NCBI GenBank assembly: GCA_964515555.1
Contig: CAZEVY010000003.1
Location: 62,001-126,000 of the forward strand
DNA from: CAZEVY01 sp964515555
Lineage (GTDB): Bacteria > Acidobacteriota > Terriglobia > Bryobacterales > Bryobacteraceae
Length of the DNA: 64,000 bases
Reading direction: 5' to 3'
Numbering within the stretch: position 1 is the first letter of the stretch; each line of letters begins with the position of its first letter. The position numbers were made by a program, and so were the translations under genes. Positions 25,258 to 34,691 of the stretch are shown piece by piece. The notes beneath the pieces were generated by a model that worked only from the letters and a program-made list of their open reading frames with translations, searched no databases and had not been told where the DNA came from.

Positions 25258-27990
25258 ATGCGACTGTCCATCCGCCGTGTCGTCGCGCTCCTGCCGATCC
25301 TGTTCGGACTGGCCGGGCTACTCGCACTGGTTAGCTTCTACTCTTATCTTCAACAGGCCGAACTCGCCTTCCAGTATCTCGACGTGGCCGCACAGCTTCG
25401 GGGCCAGAGCACGCAGGTTCACTACATCGTCGACAAAGCACGGCTGGAGGAGCGAAACTTCACTTATCTCCGCGAGGTGATTCCCGGAATTCAGCAGGCC
25501 GTGCATTCGCTCGCCCGGGGCGGCCTGGCGTACGGGATCCTGCTGCCCGAGCCGTCCAGCGACGTTTCGCCGGCGATCGTGTCCGTGCGTCGTGCCTGGG
25601 CGTCGCTCGAGCCCCACCTGAACCGGGTGGCCCGGTCCGGGGATCCCGACGAGCGGCCCTCAGACACCCGCCTGCATCCTGAGGCGCCGGCGTTTCAGGC
25701 GCAGGTGAGCGCGCTGTTCAGCGTGATCCAGCAGCGGTCGCGCGAGGCGCGCCTGCGGATGTTCGGCACGCTGGCGGCGATCTGTTTCGGGTTGGGGGCT
25801 CTGCTGGCATCGGCGGTGTTTCTGTTAAACCGGCGGTTGGTGCAGCCGGTCCGCCTGCTGGGGCGCGGCATGCGGGCCATCCACGACGGCGATCTCGCCC
25901 ATCGCGTCCCGGTGCTCCACGAGGACGAGCTCGGCGAGCTGACGAAATCCTTCAATGAAATGGCGCGCATTCTCCAGGATTCGGCGGCCGAGAAGGAGAG
26001 GATGGTCGAGGTGCTCCGCGCGGCCAACCGGGAGCTCGAGCAGAGCCTGGCGGAGCGCCGCAGCGTCGAGGAGCGGTTGCGGCGGAGCGAGGCGCGCCTG
26101 GCCTCGGCGCAGCGCATCGCCAGCGTCGGCAACTGGGAGGTCGACTTGCAGGCGAACACGCTCTTCTGGTCCGAGGAGGTCTACCGGATCTTCGGGAGGG
26201 AGCCCTCGGAGGGTGAGAACGAGCACGACCATTTCTGGTCGATGGTGCATCCCGACGACCTGGAGGCCGTGCGCGAGGCGTCGCGGCGCGCCACCGAAAG
26301 CGGGCGCGCCTACGCCATCGAGCATCGCATCGTGCGGCCCGACGGTACGATCCGTCATGTGCGCGAACAGGCCGAGATCACTCTCGACGAGGCCGGCCGC
26401 GCCGTCCGCATGCTGGGCACGGTGCAGGACGTCACCGAGCATCGCCACGTCGAGGAGCAGTTGCGGCAGTCGCAGAAAATGGAGGCCGTGGGCCAGCTTG
26501 CCGGCGGCGTGGCGCACGATTTCAACAACCTGCTGACCGTAATCACCGGCTACGCGCGGCTGCTGCACGGGCGTCTCAAGGCCGGCGACCCCCATCGCGC
26601 CGACGTCGAGCACATTCTGGCGGCCGGCGACAAGGCGATCGCATTGACACAGCAGTTGCTGGCCTTCGGGCGCAAACAGGTTCTGCGGCCGCAGGTCATG
26701 GACATCAACGAGACGCTGCGCCGCACCAAGCCCATGCTTTCGCGCGTCATCCGCGAGAACATTGAGCTGGCCATGTCGCTCGACGAGGAGCTCCACGCCA
26801 TCAAGGCCGATCCGGCCCAGATCGAGCTGGTGTTATTGAACCTGGTCATCAACGCCACCGACGCAATGCTCCAGGGAGGGCGGATTCTCATCGAGACCGC
26901 CAACGTGGAGACGGGCTCTTTCGAAGACCGGCACGTGGAGGTCGGCTCCGGACCTCACGTGATGCTCGCGGTGAGCGACAACGGCGTCGGTATGGACGAG
27001 TCGGTGAAGTCGCGCATTTTCGAGCCATTCTTCACCACCAAGGAGCAGGGCAAGGGAACCGGGCTCGGACTGCCGATGGTGTTCGGCATCGTGCGGCAGA
27101 GCGGCGGGCACATCTGGGTCTACAGCGAGCCGGGCCGGGGATCGACCTTCAAGCTGTACTTTCCGGCCTTCGCGCAGTCGCTCGATCGCGGCCCCGCCGC
27201 CGAGGAGAGCGCCGCCCCGCCCGAGGCCCTCCACGGAACCGAGACGATCCTCCTGGTGGAGGACGACCCGGAGGTGCGCGAGTACGTCGCCGGGCTGCTG
27301 CGGTCATTCGGTTACACTGTGCTGCCCGCCGGCAACGGGCGCGACGCGCTGGCGTTGGCCGAGACTTTCCCGGCGATCGACCTGCTGGTGACCGACGTGG
27401 TGATGCCGCGCATGGGTGGACCCGAGCTCGCCGAGGCCATGCTGCGGGTGCGCCCCGAGATCAAGGTGATCTACATTTCCGGCTATACCGAGGATTCCAT
27501 CGTGCAGCGCGGCGAGCTTCGGCCCGGCATCGACTACCTTTCGAAGCCGTTCACCCAGGAGGCCCTGGCGCGCAAGGTCCGGCAGGTGCTGGAGCGGGCG
27601 CCCCGGCAGCCGCGGCTGATCGTGGCCGACGACGACTGCCTGATCCGCGAGTACTTCGTCGAGGTGCTCGCCGACGCGGGCTACGACGTCCGGCAGGCGG
27701 GAAGCGCCCCGGAGGCCATCGGACTCCTCCGCCAGGAGCCGGCCGACCTGGTGATTCTCGACATGATGATGCCGCAGATGAACGGCCGCGAGGCCGTGCC
27801 CGCGATCAAAGGCGAGTTCCCGCACGTCCGTACGATGGTCGTGAGCGGACTCTCCGAAGAAGATCTCTCGGTCGGGGACTTGGGCGCCGACGCAGTGCTG
27901 CCCAAGCCGGTGCAACCGGAGATTCTGATTCGTGCGGTCGTGGACCTGGTCGGGCCGGGGATGGCGCAGGCGGCCGTGTCGCACCGGTGA
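25258..27990 (+). CDS. Hybrid sensor histidine kinase with PAS and two receiver domains
   Basis: A 910-residue membrane kinase. Transmembrane helices lie at about 9-31 and 170-190, flanking a periplasmic helical sensor. A HAMP domain (about 192-245), coiled coil and PAS domain (about 285-395, NWEVDLQANTLFWSEEVYRI) follow. The phospho-accepting His is H420 in GGVAHDFNNLL. The ATPase domain shows NLVINATDAM, DNGVGM and GKGTGLGLPMV. Two receivers follow, with acceptor aspartates D713 (VTDVVMP) and D835 (ILDMMMP). No response regulator or DNA-binding gene is adjacent, so its output is unknown. The ATG at 25258 gives the complete first transmembrane segment. Confidence 0.92.
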   Translation: MRLSIRRVVALLPILFGLAGLLALVSFYSYLQQAELAFQYLDVAAQLRGQSTQVHYIVDKARLEERNFTYLREVIPGIQQAVHSLARGGLAYGILLPEPSSDVSPAIVSVRRAWASLEPHLNRVARSGDPDERPSDTRLHPEAPAFQAQVSALFSVIQQRSREARLRMFGTLAAICFGLGALLASAVFLLNRRLVQPVRLLGRGMRAIHDGDLAHRVPVLHEDELGELTKSFNEMARILQDSAAEKERMVEVLRAANRELEQSLAERRSVEERLRRSEARLASAQRIASVGNWEVDLQANTLFWSEEVYRIFGREPSEGENEHDHFWSMVHPDDLEAVREASRRATESGRAYAIEHRIVRPDGTIRHVREQAEITLDEAGRAVRMLGTVQDVTEHRHVEEQLRQSQKMEAVGQLAGGVAHDFNNLLTVITGYARLLHGRLKAGDPHRADVEHILAAGDKAIALTQQLLAFGRKQVLRPQVMDINETLRRTKPMLSRVIRENIELAMSLDEELHAIKADPAQIELVLLNLVINATDAMLQGGRILIETANVETGSFEDRHVEVGSGPHVMLAVSDNGVGMDESVKSRIFEPFFTTKEQGKGTGLGLPMVFGIVRQSGGHIWVYSEPGRGSTFKLYFPAFAQSLDRGPAAEESAAPPEALHGTETILLVEDDPEVREYVAGLLRSFGYTVLPAGNGRDALALAETFPAIDLLVTDVVMPRMGGPELAEAMLRVRPEIKVIYISGYTEDSIVQRGELRPGIDYLSKPFTQEALARKVRQVLERAPRQPRLIVADDDCLIREYFVEVLADAGYDVRQAGSAPEAIGLLRQEPADLVILDMMMPQMNGREAVPAIKGEFPHVRTMVVSGLSEEDLSVGDLGADAVLPKPVQPEILIRAVVDLVGPGMAQAAVSHR

Positions 27991-27991
27991 T

Positions 27992-28015
27992 GTCGCGGCC
28001 TGGAGGCCTCGCGAC
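27992..28015 (+). terminator. Stem-loop after the histidine kinase gene
   Basis: GTCGCG-GCCT pairs with AGGC-CTCGCGAC, with a small bulge, 2 bases after the stop. There is no T-run, so it may be a weak terminator or an mRNA-stabilising hairpin. Confidence 0.3.
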
Positions 28016-28147
28016 GACACCGGAGGGCCGCCTCACGATGGCTCACGATCGCTCTTGTCGCCCCTCGGCATCATCTGATATAGTCGTTCCGATAACGGGC
28101 CACTCCGATTCGCGGTCCGACCCCTGGGTAAGAAAGGACGGTGCGTT

Positions 28148-28777
28148 TTGAGTTCGAAGAAACGACCTGACAAGGAGAGTCCCGGCGCTTCCCGCCGCAG
28201 CTTCCTGCGCGGTGCGGGAATTGCCGGCGGCGCGCTCGGTTCCGGGCTGCTCGAAACGGCGGAAGCGCAATCCACCCCGGCCGTCAGCGGACCGGGCGAG
28301 GTTCCCGTCACGCTGACCATCAACGGCAAGCCCGTGAAGCTGAATATCGAGCCGCGCGTCACGCTGTGCGACGCGTTGCGCGAGCGCCTGGAGATGACCG
28401 GCGCCAAGCGCGTGTGCGACCGCGGCACCTGCGGCGCCTGCACGGTGATCGTCGACGGCCGGGCCGTGTACTCCTGCACGGTACTCGCCATCGACTGCCA
28501 GGGACGGCGCATCCAGACGATCGAGAGTTTCACGTCGGGCGCGCGCCCGCACCCGATCGTGCCGGCGTTCGCCGCCAACGACGGCCTCCAGTGCGGTTAC
28601 TGCACGCCAGGCTTCGTGGTCGCGGCCAAGGCCTTTCTCGATCGCAACCCCAGCCCGACCTACGACCAGGTGAAGGCGGGCCTGGGCGGCAACCTCTGCC
28701 GCTGCGGGACCTACGTCGGCATCCGGCAGGCGGTGCTGGAAGCGGCCAAGGAGCTGCGAGGAGTCCGCAATGCCTGA
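28148..28777 (+). CDS. Molybdenum hydroxylase [2Fe-2S] subunit, Tat-exported
   Basis: A 209-residue iron-sulfur subunit of the xanthine dehydrogenase family. A Tat signal (RRSFLRG at residues 16-22) precedes the domain, so the enzyme is probably periplasmic, as for the PaoABC aldehyde oxidoreductase type. Cys motifs for the two [2Fe-2S] clusters are CDRGTCGACTVIVDG plus a later Cys, and CGYCTPGF with LCRCGTY. The start is a TTG at 28148 with AAGGACGG upstream. It passes electrons from the molybdenum site to FAD. Its stop overlaps the large-subunit ATG by 8 bases. Confidence 0.88.
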   Translation: MSSKKRPDKESPGASRRSFLRGAGIAGGALGSGLLETAEAQSTPAVSGPGEVPVTLTINGKPVKLNIEPRVTLCDALRERLEMTGAKRVCDRGTCGACTVIVDGRAVYSCTVLAIDCQGRRIQTIESFTSGARPHPIVPAFAANDGLQCGYCTPGFVVAAKAFLDRNPSPTYDQVKAGLGGNLCRCGTYVGIRQAVLEAAKELRGVRNA

Positions 28778-30908
28778 GTACACCTATCCTCCGATGGACA
28801 AGCGCCGCGTCATGGGCAAGCCCATCGCGCGGCTGGACGGAATCGCCAAGGCCAGCGGCAAGGCCAAGTACAACAGCGACGTGCGTCCCGCCGGAACCAT
28901 CCACTCGGCGCTGCTGACCTGTCCGCACGCGCACGCGCGCATCAAGAGCATCGACACCAGCGCCGCCGAGAAGTCGGCGGGCGTCGCCGCCGTGCGAGTG
29001 ATCTCGCCGGCTGGCACGCTGATCCAGTGGTCGGGCTGCGAAGTCGCGCTGGTCGCCGCCGACACCGAAGAGCGGGCCCGCGACGCCGTCCGCAAGATCC
29101 GGGTCGACTACGAAGTCCTGCCGCACCTGGTGCGCGAGGACGATCTCGCCAAAGCGGTCGCGCGCGCCAAGCCTTCGGGCGAAGTGGTCGCGGGCGACCC
29201 CGACAAGGCGTTCAAGGAAGCCGAAGTTGTCCACTCCGGCAAGTACGGCATCCCGGTGATCACGCACTGCTGCCTGGAGCCGCACGGACAGACGATTCAA
29301 TGGCAGGGCGACAAGATCGAGTACTGGCCGTCGACGCAGGCGGTGACGCCCATCGGCGGCGATCTCGCCAAGAACCTCCAGTTGCCGAATACCGCCGTGC
29401 ACGTGCACATGGACTACATCGGCGGCGGCTTCGGCAGCAAGTTCAGCGCCGACCGCTGGGGCGTCGAGGGCGCGCATGTGTCCAGGGCGAGCGGGGGCAA
29501 GCCGGTCAAGACCTACCTCGACCGGTCTGTCGAGCTGCGCATCGCCGGCGTCCGCCCGTCGGTGTTCGCCGAGATTCGCCTGGCCGCCCGGCGCGACGGG
29601 ACGATCACGGGATGGGAGTCGCGGAGCTGGTCGACCGGCGGTGTCGGCGGCGGCGGCATCAACGCGGCGCTTCTGCCTTACGTCTTCACGGGCGTTCCGA
29701 ACAAGCGCATCAACCACAGCGCGGTGTCGACCAACAACGGCGCGCAGCGCGCCTGGCGCGCGCCCATGCACCCGCAGCTTTCCTACGTCACCTGTTCGGC
29801 GATGGAGGATCTGGCGGCGCGGCTCAACATGGATCCGCTGGCGCTCTTCATCAAGAACGCGTCCATGACGCGCTTCCCCGAGGTCTACACGGCCCAGCTC
29901 AACAAGGCCGCCGAGATGATCGACTGGAAGAAGCGCTGGCATCCGCGCGGGGAAGGCAAGGGCGCGGTGCGGAGCGGCCTCGGCATCGGCGTTGGGACCT
30001 GGGGCGGCATGGGACATCCCTCCAACTGCCGCGCCAAGATTCACCCCGACGGCAGCGTCGAGGTGGAGCTCGGTAGCCAGGACCTCGGAACCGGGACGCG
30101 CACCATCATCGCGCAGGTCGCGGCCGAGAGCCTGGGACTGCGGATCGGCGACGTGAACGTCAAGCTCGGTGACAACAGCTACCCGCCCTCGAACGGCTCG
30201 GGCGGCTCGACCACGGTGGGCGGAGTTTCGGCCTCGACGCGCAAGGCGACGCTGAACGCGCTCGAGAAGCTGTTCGAGGTGGTGGCGCCGGGCCTCGGCG
30301 TTCCGCCCGATCAGCTGGAAGCGGTCGACGGCAAGATCCAGGTGAAGGGCAATCCCGCCAAGAGCCTGACCTGGAAGGCGGCCTGCGCCAAGCTCGGCGT
30401 GCGGACCATCGAGGAGATGGGCAACTTCAATCCGCAGCAGCCCGGCGGGCTGAGCGCGGCCAACGTGGCCGGCGTGCAGATGGCCGAAGTCTCGGTCGAC
30501 ATGGAGACCGGCGTCGTCAAGATCGTCAAGATCGTCGGCGTGCAGGACGTTGGACTGCTGATCAACCCCAAACTCGCTGAAAGCCAGATGTTCGGCGGCA
30601 TCATCATGAACACCTGCGCGGCGCTGTTCGAGGAGCGGGTGATGGACGAGATCTCCGGCCGCTGCCTGAACGCGGACATGGAGTTCTACAAGCTCTCCGG
30701 CATCGCCGATATCGGCGAGATTCAGGTCCACATGGACGTCAGCCCCGAGCACGACAAACGCGGCGTGATCGGGTTGGGCGAGCCGGCGACGGTGCCGGGC
30801 ATCGCCGCCATCGCCAACGCCTGCGCCAACGCCATCGGCGTGCGGGTGCCGACGCTCCCGCTCACTCCGAGAAATGTGCTGGCGGCCCTCGAAAGGAGGA
30901 GTGCCTGA
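28770..30908 (+). CDS. Molybdenum hydroxylase catalytic (Mo-cofactor) subunit
   Basis: A 712-residue catalytic subunit of the xanthine dehydrogenase/aldehyde oxidase family. Recognisable segments are GIAKASGKAKYNSDV at the N-terminus, GGGFGSKFSADRWGVEGAHV, AWRAPMHPQ and the catalytic glutamate E671 in GLGEPATVPGIAA. It has no signal of its own and is presumably carried out by the Tat signal of the small subunit. The substrate is not predictable; aldehydes or N-heterocycles are usual for this branch. It is encoded between the Fe-S and FAD subunits in a tight operon. Confidence 0.88.
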   Translation: MPEYTYPPMDKRRVMGKPIARLDGIAKASGKAKYNSDVRPAGTIHSALLTCPHAHARIKSIDTSAAEKSAGVAAVRVISPAGTLIQWSGCEVALVAADTEERARDAVRKIRVDYEVLPHLVREDDLAKAVARAKPSGEVVAGDPDKAFKEAEVVHSGKYGIPVITHCCLEPHGQTIQWQGDKIEYWPSTQAVTPIGGDLAKNLQLPNTAVHVHMDYIGGGFGSKFSADRWGVEGAHVSRASGGKPVKTYLDRSVELRIAGVRPSVFAEIRLAARRDGTITGWESRSWSTGGVGGGGINAALLPYVFTGVPNKRINHSAVSTNNGAQRAWRAPMHPQLSYVTCSAMEDLAARLNMDPLALFIKNASMTRFPEVYTAQLNKAAEMIDWKKRWHPRGEGKGAVRSGLGIGVGTWGGMGHPSNCRAKIHPDGSVEVELGSQDLGTGTRTIIAQVAAESLGLRIGDVNVKLGDNSYPPSNGSGGSTTVGGVSASTRKATLNALEKLFEVVAPGLGVPPDQLEAVDGKIQVKGNPAKSLTWKAACAKLGVRTIEEMGNFNPQQPGGLSAANVAGVQMAEVSVDMETGVVKIVKIVGVQDVGLLINPKLAESQMFGGIIMNTCAALFEERVMDEISGRCLNADMEFYKLSGIADIGEIQVHMDVSPEHDKRGVIGLGEPATVPGIAAIANACANAIGVRVPTLPLTPRNVLAALERRSA

Positions 30909-30909
30909 C

Positions 30910-31887
<978 letters not shown>

Positions 31888-31896
31888 TATTGGGAG

Positions 31897-31940
31897 AATC
31901 CGCTCCCTTCGGTCGCGGCTCTGTTGGAGGGGAGCGGTCC
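31897..31940. repeat. Palindromic element copy B (imperfect inverted pair)
   Basis: A forward arm (CCGCTCCC at 31900-31907, running on into CGCGGCTC) is followed by a shortened inverse arm (GGGAGCGG at 31930-31937). The 8-base ends pair exactly. It fills the gap between the FAD subunit and the small Cys-rich gene, and its right edge is 11 bases before that ATG at 31949. It could act as a terminator-like hairpin. Confidence 0.7.
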
Positions 31941-31948
31941 GACGCCCT

Positions 31949-32161
31949 ATGTCCGAACGCATTCGCCCGATCGACCCCGATCGCTGCGAGTTCATCCGCT
32001 GGAAAGGGATGTTCATCGAATCGATCGAGGACGTGAACTCCACCTATTCGCCCGATCGCGTCTACTGGTGCCAGAAGACCCAGATCTGCCTCGGACCCGA
32101 CGGCCAGGGTGTCGACGAGTACGAGTGCAACGAGACCCGCGGCTGCTACCGCGCCCTATAG
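31949..32161 (+). CDS. Small Cys-containing protein coupled to the methyltransferase
   Basis: A 70-residue soluble protein of unknown function. It has five cysteines, four of them in the C-terminal half (CQKTQIC, then ECNETRGC), which could bind metal or form disulfides; no signal peptide is visible. The ATG at 31949 follows the palindromic repeat, and the only ribosome-site-like sequence (GGGAG) belongs to that repeat, 14 bases away. Its TAG stop shares one base with the GTG start of the methyltransferase (TAGTG), so the two are surely translated together. I recall no named family. Confidence 0.65.
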   Translation: MSERIRPIDPDRCEFIRWKGMFIESIEDVNSTYSPDRVYWCQKTQICLGPDGQGVDEYECNETRGCYRAL

Positions 32162-32901
32162 TGCCCACACAACTCGATCCCGATTGCGCGGAAAGCCGGG
32201 CCCTGTTCGATGCGGTCCGATTCGACGGCGCGCGCGTTCTGGAAGCCGGCTGTGGCGATGGCCGTCTGACCTTTCGCCTTGCGCCCGCCTGCCGCTCGAT
32301 CCTTGCGATCGACTCCGACGGCGGGCGCGTCCGGAACGCGGCCCGGGGGCTGCCGCCCGACCTGAAGCGGGTTCGCCTGGTTTGCGCCTCGGCGACGGCG
32401 CTCCCGGTCGCGGCGGAGTCCTTCGACATCGCCGTGCTGTCTTGGTCGTTATGATGCCTCCCCCCCGAGGGCATGGTCGATGCCCTTCGAGAGATGCACA
32501 GGGCGCTCGCTCCGGGCGGAACACTGCTCGACCTTCGTCCAGTATCGGCGAACAATCCCGTTGAACTCGTCGCGGGCGATCGCGTGCGGCCGCTGCCGCC
32601 GATCTCCGCGTGGGGCAGAGTCGCCGAGGACCGCGCCGCCGACAACGCCGTTCAATTCGCTGTCGCCGCCGGCTGGTTCCTTCCGGAACGCGACCGGCGG
32701 TTCGATTTCGCCTGCTACTTCGACACGGTCGACGAGATGAGGACGCTCGTCGCGGAAAGCCACCGCATGACGTCCGTGCCGGACTACGAGGACATCGAGA
32801 CCCGCCGGCGCGAGATGGCGCAGACGGGCACGTCCGTCCGCATCCGGTGCCGGCGGCGGATGATGCTGGCGTCCTATCGAAAGGGCACTTCCGCGACGTA
32901 G
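32161..32901 (+). CDS. SAM-dependent methyltransferase with in-frame TGA (candidate selenoprotein)
   Basis: Two halves in the same frame join into one class I methyltransferase of 246 residues, interrupted only by TGA at codon 98 (32452-32454). Motif I is VLEAGCGDGRL (residues 27-37), the acidic strand end is LAIDSD, and motif post-II reads FDIAVLSWSL, then TGA, then CLPPEGMVDALREMHRALAP. Related methyltransferases have Cys after this Leu (TWTLCSIP type), so TGA stands where Cys is usual. Immediately downstream is a hairpin fitting the bacterial SECIS pattern. Selenocysteine insertion is therefore plausible; a simple nonsense mutation is the alternative. No sel genes are in this window. The GTG start at 32161 overlaps the small Cys protein. 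Confidence 0.7.
32452..32485 (+). promoter_or_regulatory. TGA codon with SECIS-like stem-loop
   Basis: TGA at 32452-32454 is followed by GGGCAT (32469-32474), loop GGTCG (32475-32479) and ATGCCC (32480-32485): six perfect pairs, extendable by an A-T and, with one bulge, two G-C pairs below. The apical loop opens with G, and the first loop base is 21 bases after the TGA. Both fit the general rules for bacterial SECIS elements. Confidence 0.5.
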
Positions 32902-33998
32902 ACCTGCGGGCGGCCGCTCCGGTCGCTGGTGAACACCACCATGCTCTCGTCGGGCGACCACGAGGGATGCGGATGCGTCCACTGCGGGCCGTAGACGGTG
33001 TCGGTCGCGACCTCCATCCAGCTCAGCGCCTTCGATGTGGCCGCGCTGCGCGCAGCGGCGAAGTCCTCGGCCAGTGCGTAACGCGATGTCCGCCACTGCG
33101 ATCCTTGGTTCGACGCCTCCGACAGGCAGACCTGCCGCCGTTCCCCTGTGGCCACGTCGACCACGAAAATGCCTTCGTCGGGGTGATTGGTATCGCACAG
33201 CACGCGCGTCCCCGCGCGGTTCGGCGTTATGTGCCAGGCGTGGAAGCGCGCGATCGCGCTGTGCTCGCCGGTGCGCCAGTTCATGCGGCGCAGAGCCCCC
33301 GGCCACACGGTGTAGACCAGGTCGCCGGTCGAGCCGAGAAACGTCTCGTGGACGACGAACTCGTCGTTGCCGTGATCGTACAGGCACTCCATCGCCGATC
33401 CGTCGCGCCGCACGCGATGCATCCGCGGCGCCGGATCGCCCGAGAACTCGATCCACTCCGGCTCCAGGGGATGAAACTGCGGGTGGATCACCGTGCGCGG
33501 GAACGCAATGAAGCGCCACTGGGATCCGTCGGCGCGCCCGGCGACGATGCCGTTCTCGCCGCCGCGCTTGATCGCCGCGGTCAGCCACGCGCCGCCCGCG
33601 CCCGGCGAACACTCGCCGAGCTGCGCGCCTTCGTATTCCACGATGGGGCGCTCCTCCAGCGTCCGCCGGTCGAGCCTCCAGATTCCCCCGCCGCGCACGA
33701 AGAAGACGCCCTCGCCGGAAGGCTCGATCGCGGGCGAGAAAGGATGAATCGGCGCTCCGTCGGTCAACTGGCGAATCTCGCCCCCGGGGAATCGCTCGAT
33801 CCCGTACAACTGCGCCGAACCCGATCGGTAGGAGACGAAGATCAGCGATTTCCCGTCCGGCGTGAAGGAGCTTTGCAGGAAGTAGGTGGCGTGGTTGATC
33901 GAATCGTGTGCCGTCATCTGGTGCACGAGCGCGCCGGTGGCGCGGTCGCGGAACGTCGAGTGTTCCGGGGGGAAGCGGGCGCCCTTGCCGGTGGTCAT
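32874..33998 (-). CDS. Beta-propeller protein resembling oligogalacturonate lyase
   Basis: A 374-residue protein with WD40/TolB-like blades (FTPDGKSLIFVSYRSGSAQL, WSPDESMVVFTSDRSGRPQV). Conserved His-rich pieces such as INHATYFLQ, VIHPQFHP, FVVHETFLGSTGD and FHAWHI recall the metal-binding propeller of PL22 oligogalacturonate lyases, which cleave pectin-derived disaccharides in the cytoplasm. There is no signal peptide. That fits the uronate-related GH88 and kinase genes elsewhere in the window, but they are not adjacent. It overlaps the 3' end of the methyltransferase convergently by 28 bases. A general WD40-like role is the alternative. Confidence 0.65.
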   Translation of the reverse strand: MTTGKGARFPPEHSTFRDRATGALVHQMTAHDSINHATYFLQSSFTPDGKSLIFVSYRSGSAQLYGIERFPGGEIRQLTDGAPIHPFSPAIEPSGEGVFFVRGGGIWRLDRRTLEERPIVEYEGAQLGECSPGAGGAWLTAAIKRGGENGIVAGRADGSQWRFIAFPRTVIHPQFHPLEPEWIEFSGDPAPRMHRVRRDGSAMECLYDHGNDEFVVHETFLGSTGDLVYTVWPGALRRMNWRTGEHSAIARFHAWHITPNRAGTRVLCDTNHPDEGIFVVDVATGERRQVCLSEASNQGSQWRTSRYALAEDFAAARSAATSKALSWMEVATDTVYGPQWTHPHPSWSPDESMVVFTSDRSGRPQVYVAEVPFR

Positions 33999-34658
33999 TT
34001 ACTGCACGGATTTTCGGAACACGAGAATGTGCTGCCTCGGCAGGTCTGAGCGCACCCGGTCAAGCCGGAACCCCTCCGGTTCCACCTCGGCCTTCACCTC
34101 GGCGACGCTCATCTTGTGCTCGGGCCGGATCGGCACGCTCGGGTCTTCCTTCTTGTATTCCAGCAGCACGAGCCGTCCGTCCGGCGCCAGCGCCTGGCGC
34201 ATCTTCTGAAGCATCGCCTGCGGCTGCGAGAACTCGTGGTACACGTCGACCAGCAGGATCAGGTCGATCTTTCCGGCGGGGAGCCTGGGGTCCGAGTCCG
34301 TTCCCAGCACCAGTTCGACGTTGCCGATCCGCTCGCGATCGAGGTTCCGCCGGAGCCGGTCGAGCATCGGCTGCTGGATGTCGTTGGCGTAAACCTTACC
34401 GCCCGGGCCGGTGCGCCGCGCCAGGCGAATGGTGAAGTACCCCGTACCCGCGCCGACATCGGCGACGTTCGACCCTTCCCGGATTCCGATGGCGTCGAGC
34501 GCGCCGTCGGGATCCTCTTCGAGCTCGCGCTCCGAGCGCTCGAGCCAGGCCGCGCCCCCCATTCCCATCACGGACGCGATTTGCCGTCCAGTGCGCGGAT
34601 GCACGCCGCCGGCATTCTGCGGCAGGCAGGCGGCGGTAACCGCCAGAGCGAAAACCAT
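33999..34658 (-). CDS. Exported-looking SAM-dependent methyltransferase
   Basis: A 219-residue protein from ATG 34658; a start at 34718 is also possible but would overlap the divergent lipoprotein gene. It opens with MVFALAVTAACLPQNAGG, which looks like a signal peptide or lipoprotein signal, then HPRTGRQIASVMGM and a complete class I fold: VADVGAGTGYFTIRLA (motif I), DLILLVDVYHEFSQP, and ALAPDGRLVLLEYKKED. SAM is not expected outside the cytoplasm, so either the N-terminus is a membrane anchor facing inward or the protein uses another ligand. The stop is directly followed by the propeller gene with no gap. The substrate is unknown. Confidence 0.75.
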   Translation of the reverse strand: MVFALAVTAACLPQNAGGVHPRTGRQIASVMGMGGAAWLERSERELEEDPDGALDAIGIREGSNVADVGAGTGYFTIRLARRTGPGGKVYANDIQQPMLDRLRRNLDRERIGNVELVLGTDSDPRLPAGKIDLILLVDVYHEFSQPQAMLQKMRQALAPDGRLVLLEYKKEDPSVPIRPEHKMSVAEVKAEVEPEGFRLDRVRSDLPRQHILVFRKSVQ

Positions 34659-34691
34659 CACACGGCCCGCCGGTGATATGCTGGGAAGCCT

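Noticed and set aside
32452..32454. A frameshift as the cause of the split methyltransferase
   Set aside because: Both halves are in the same frame, so a shift is not needed; only the TGA interrupts the gene.
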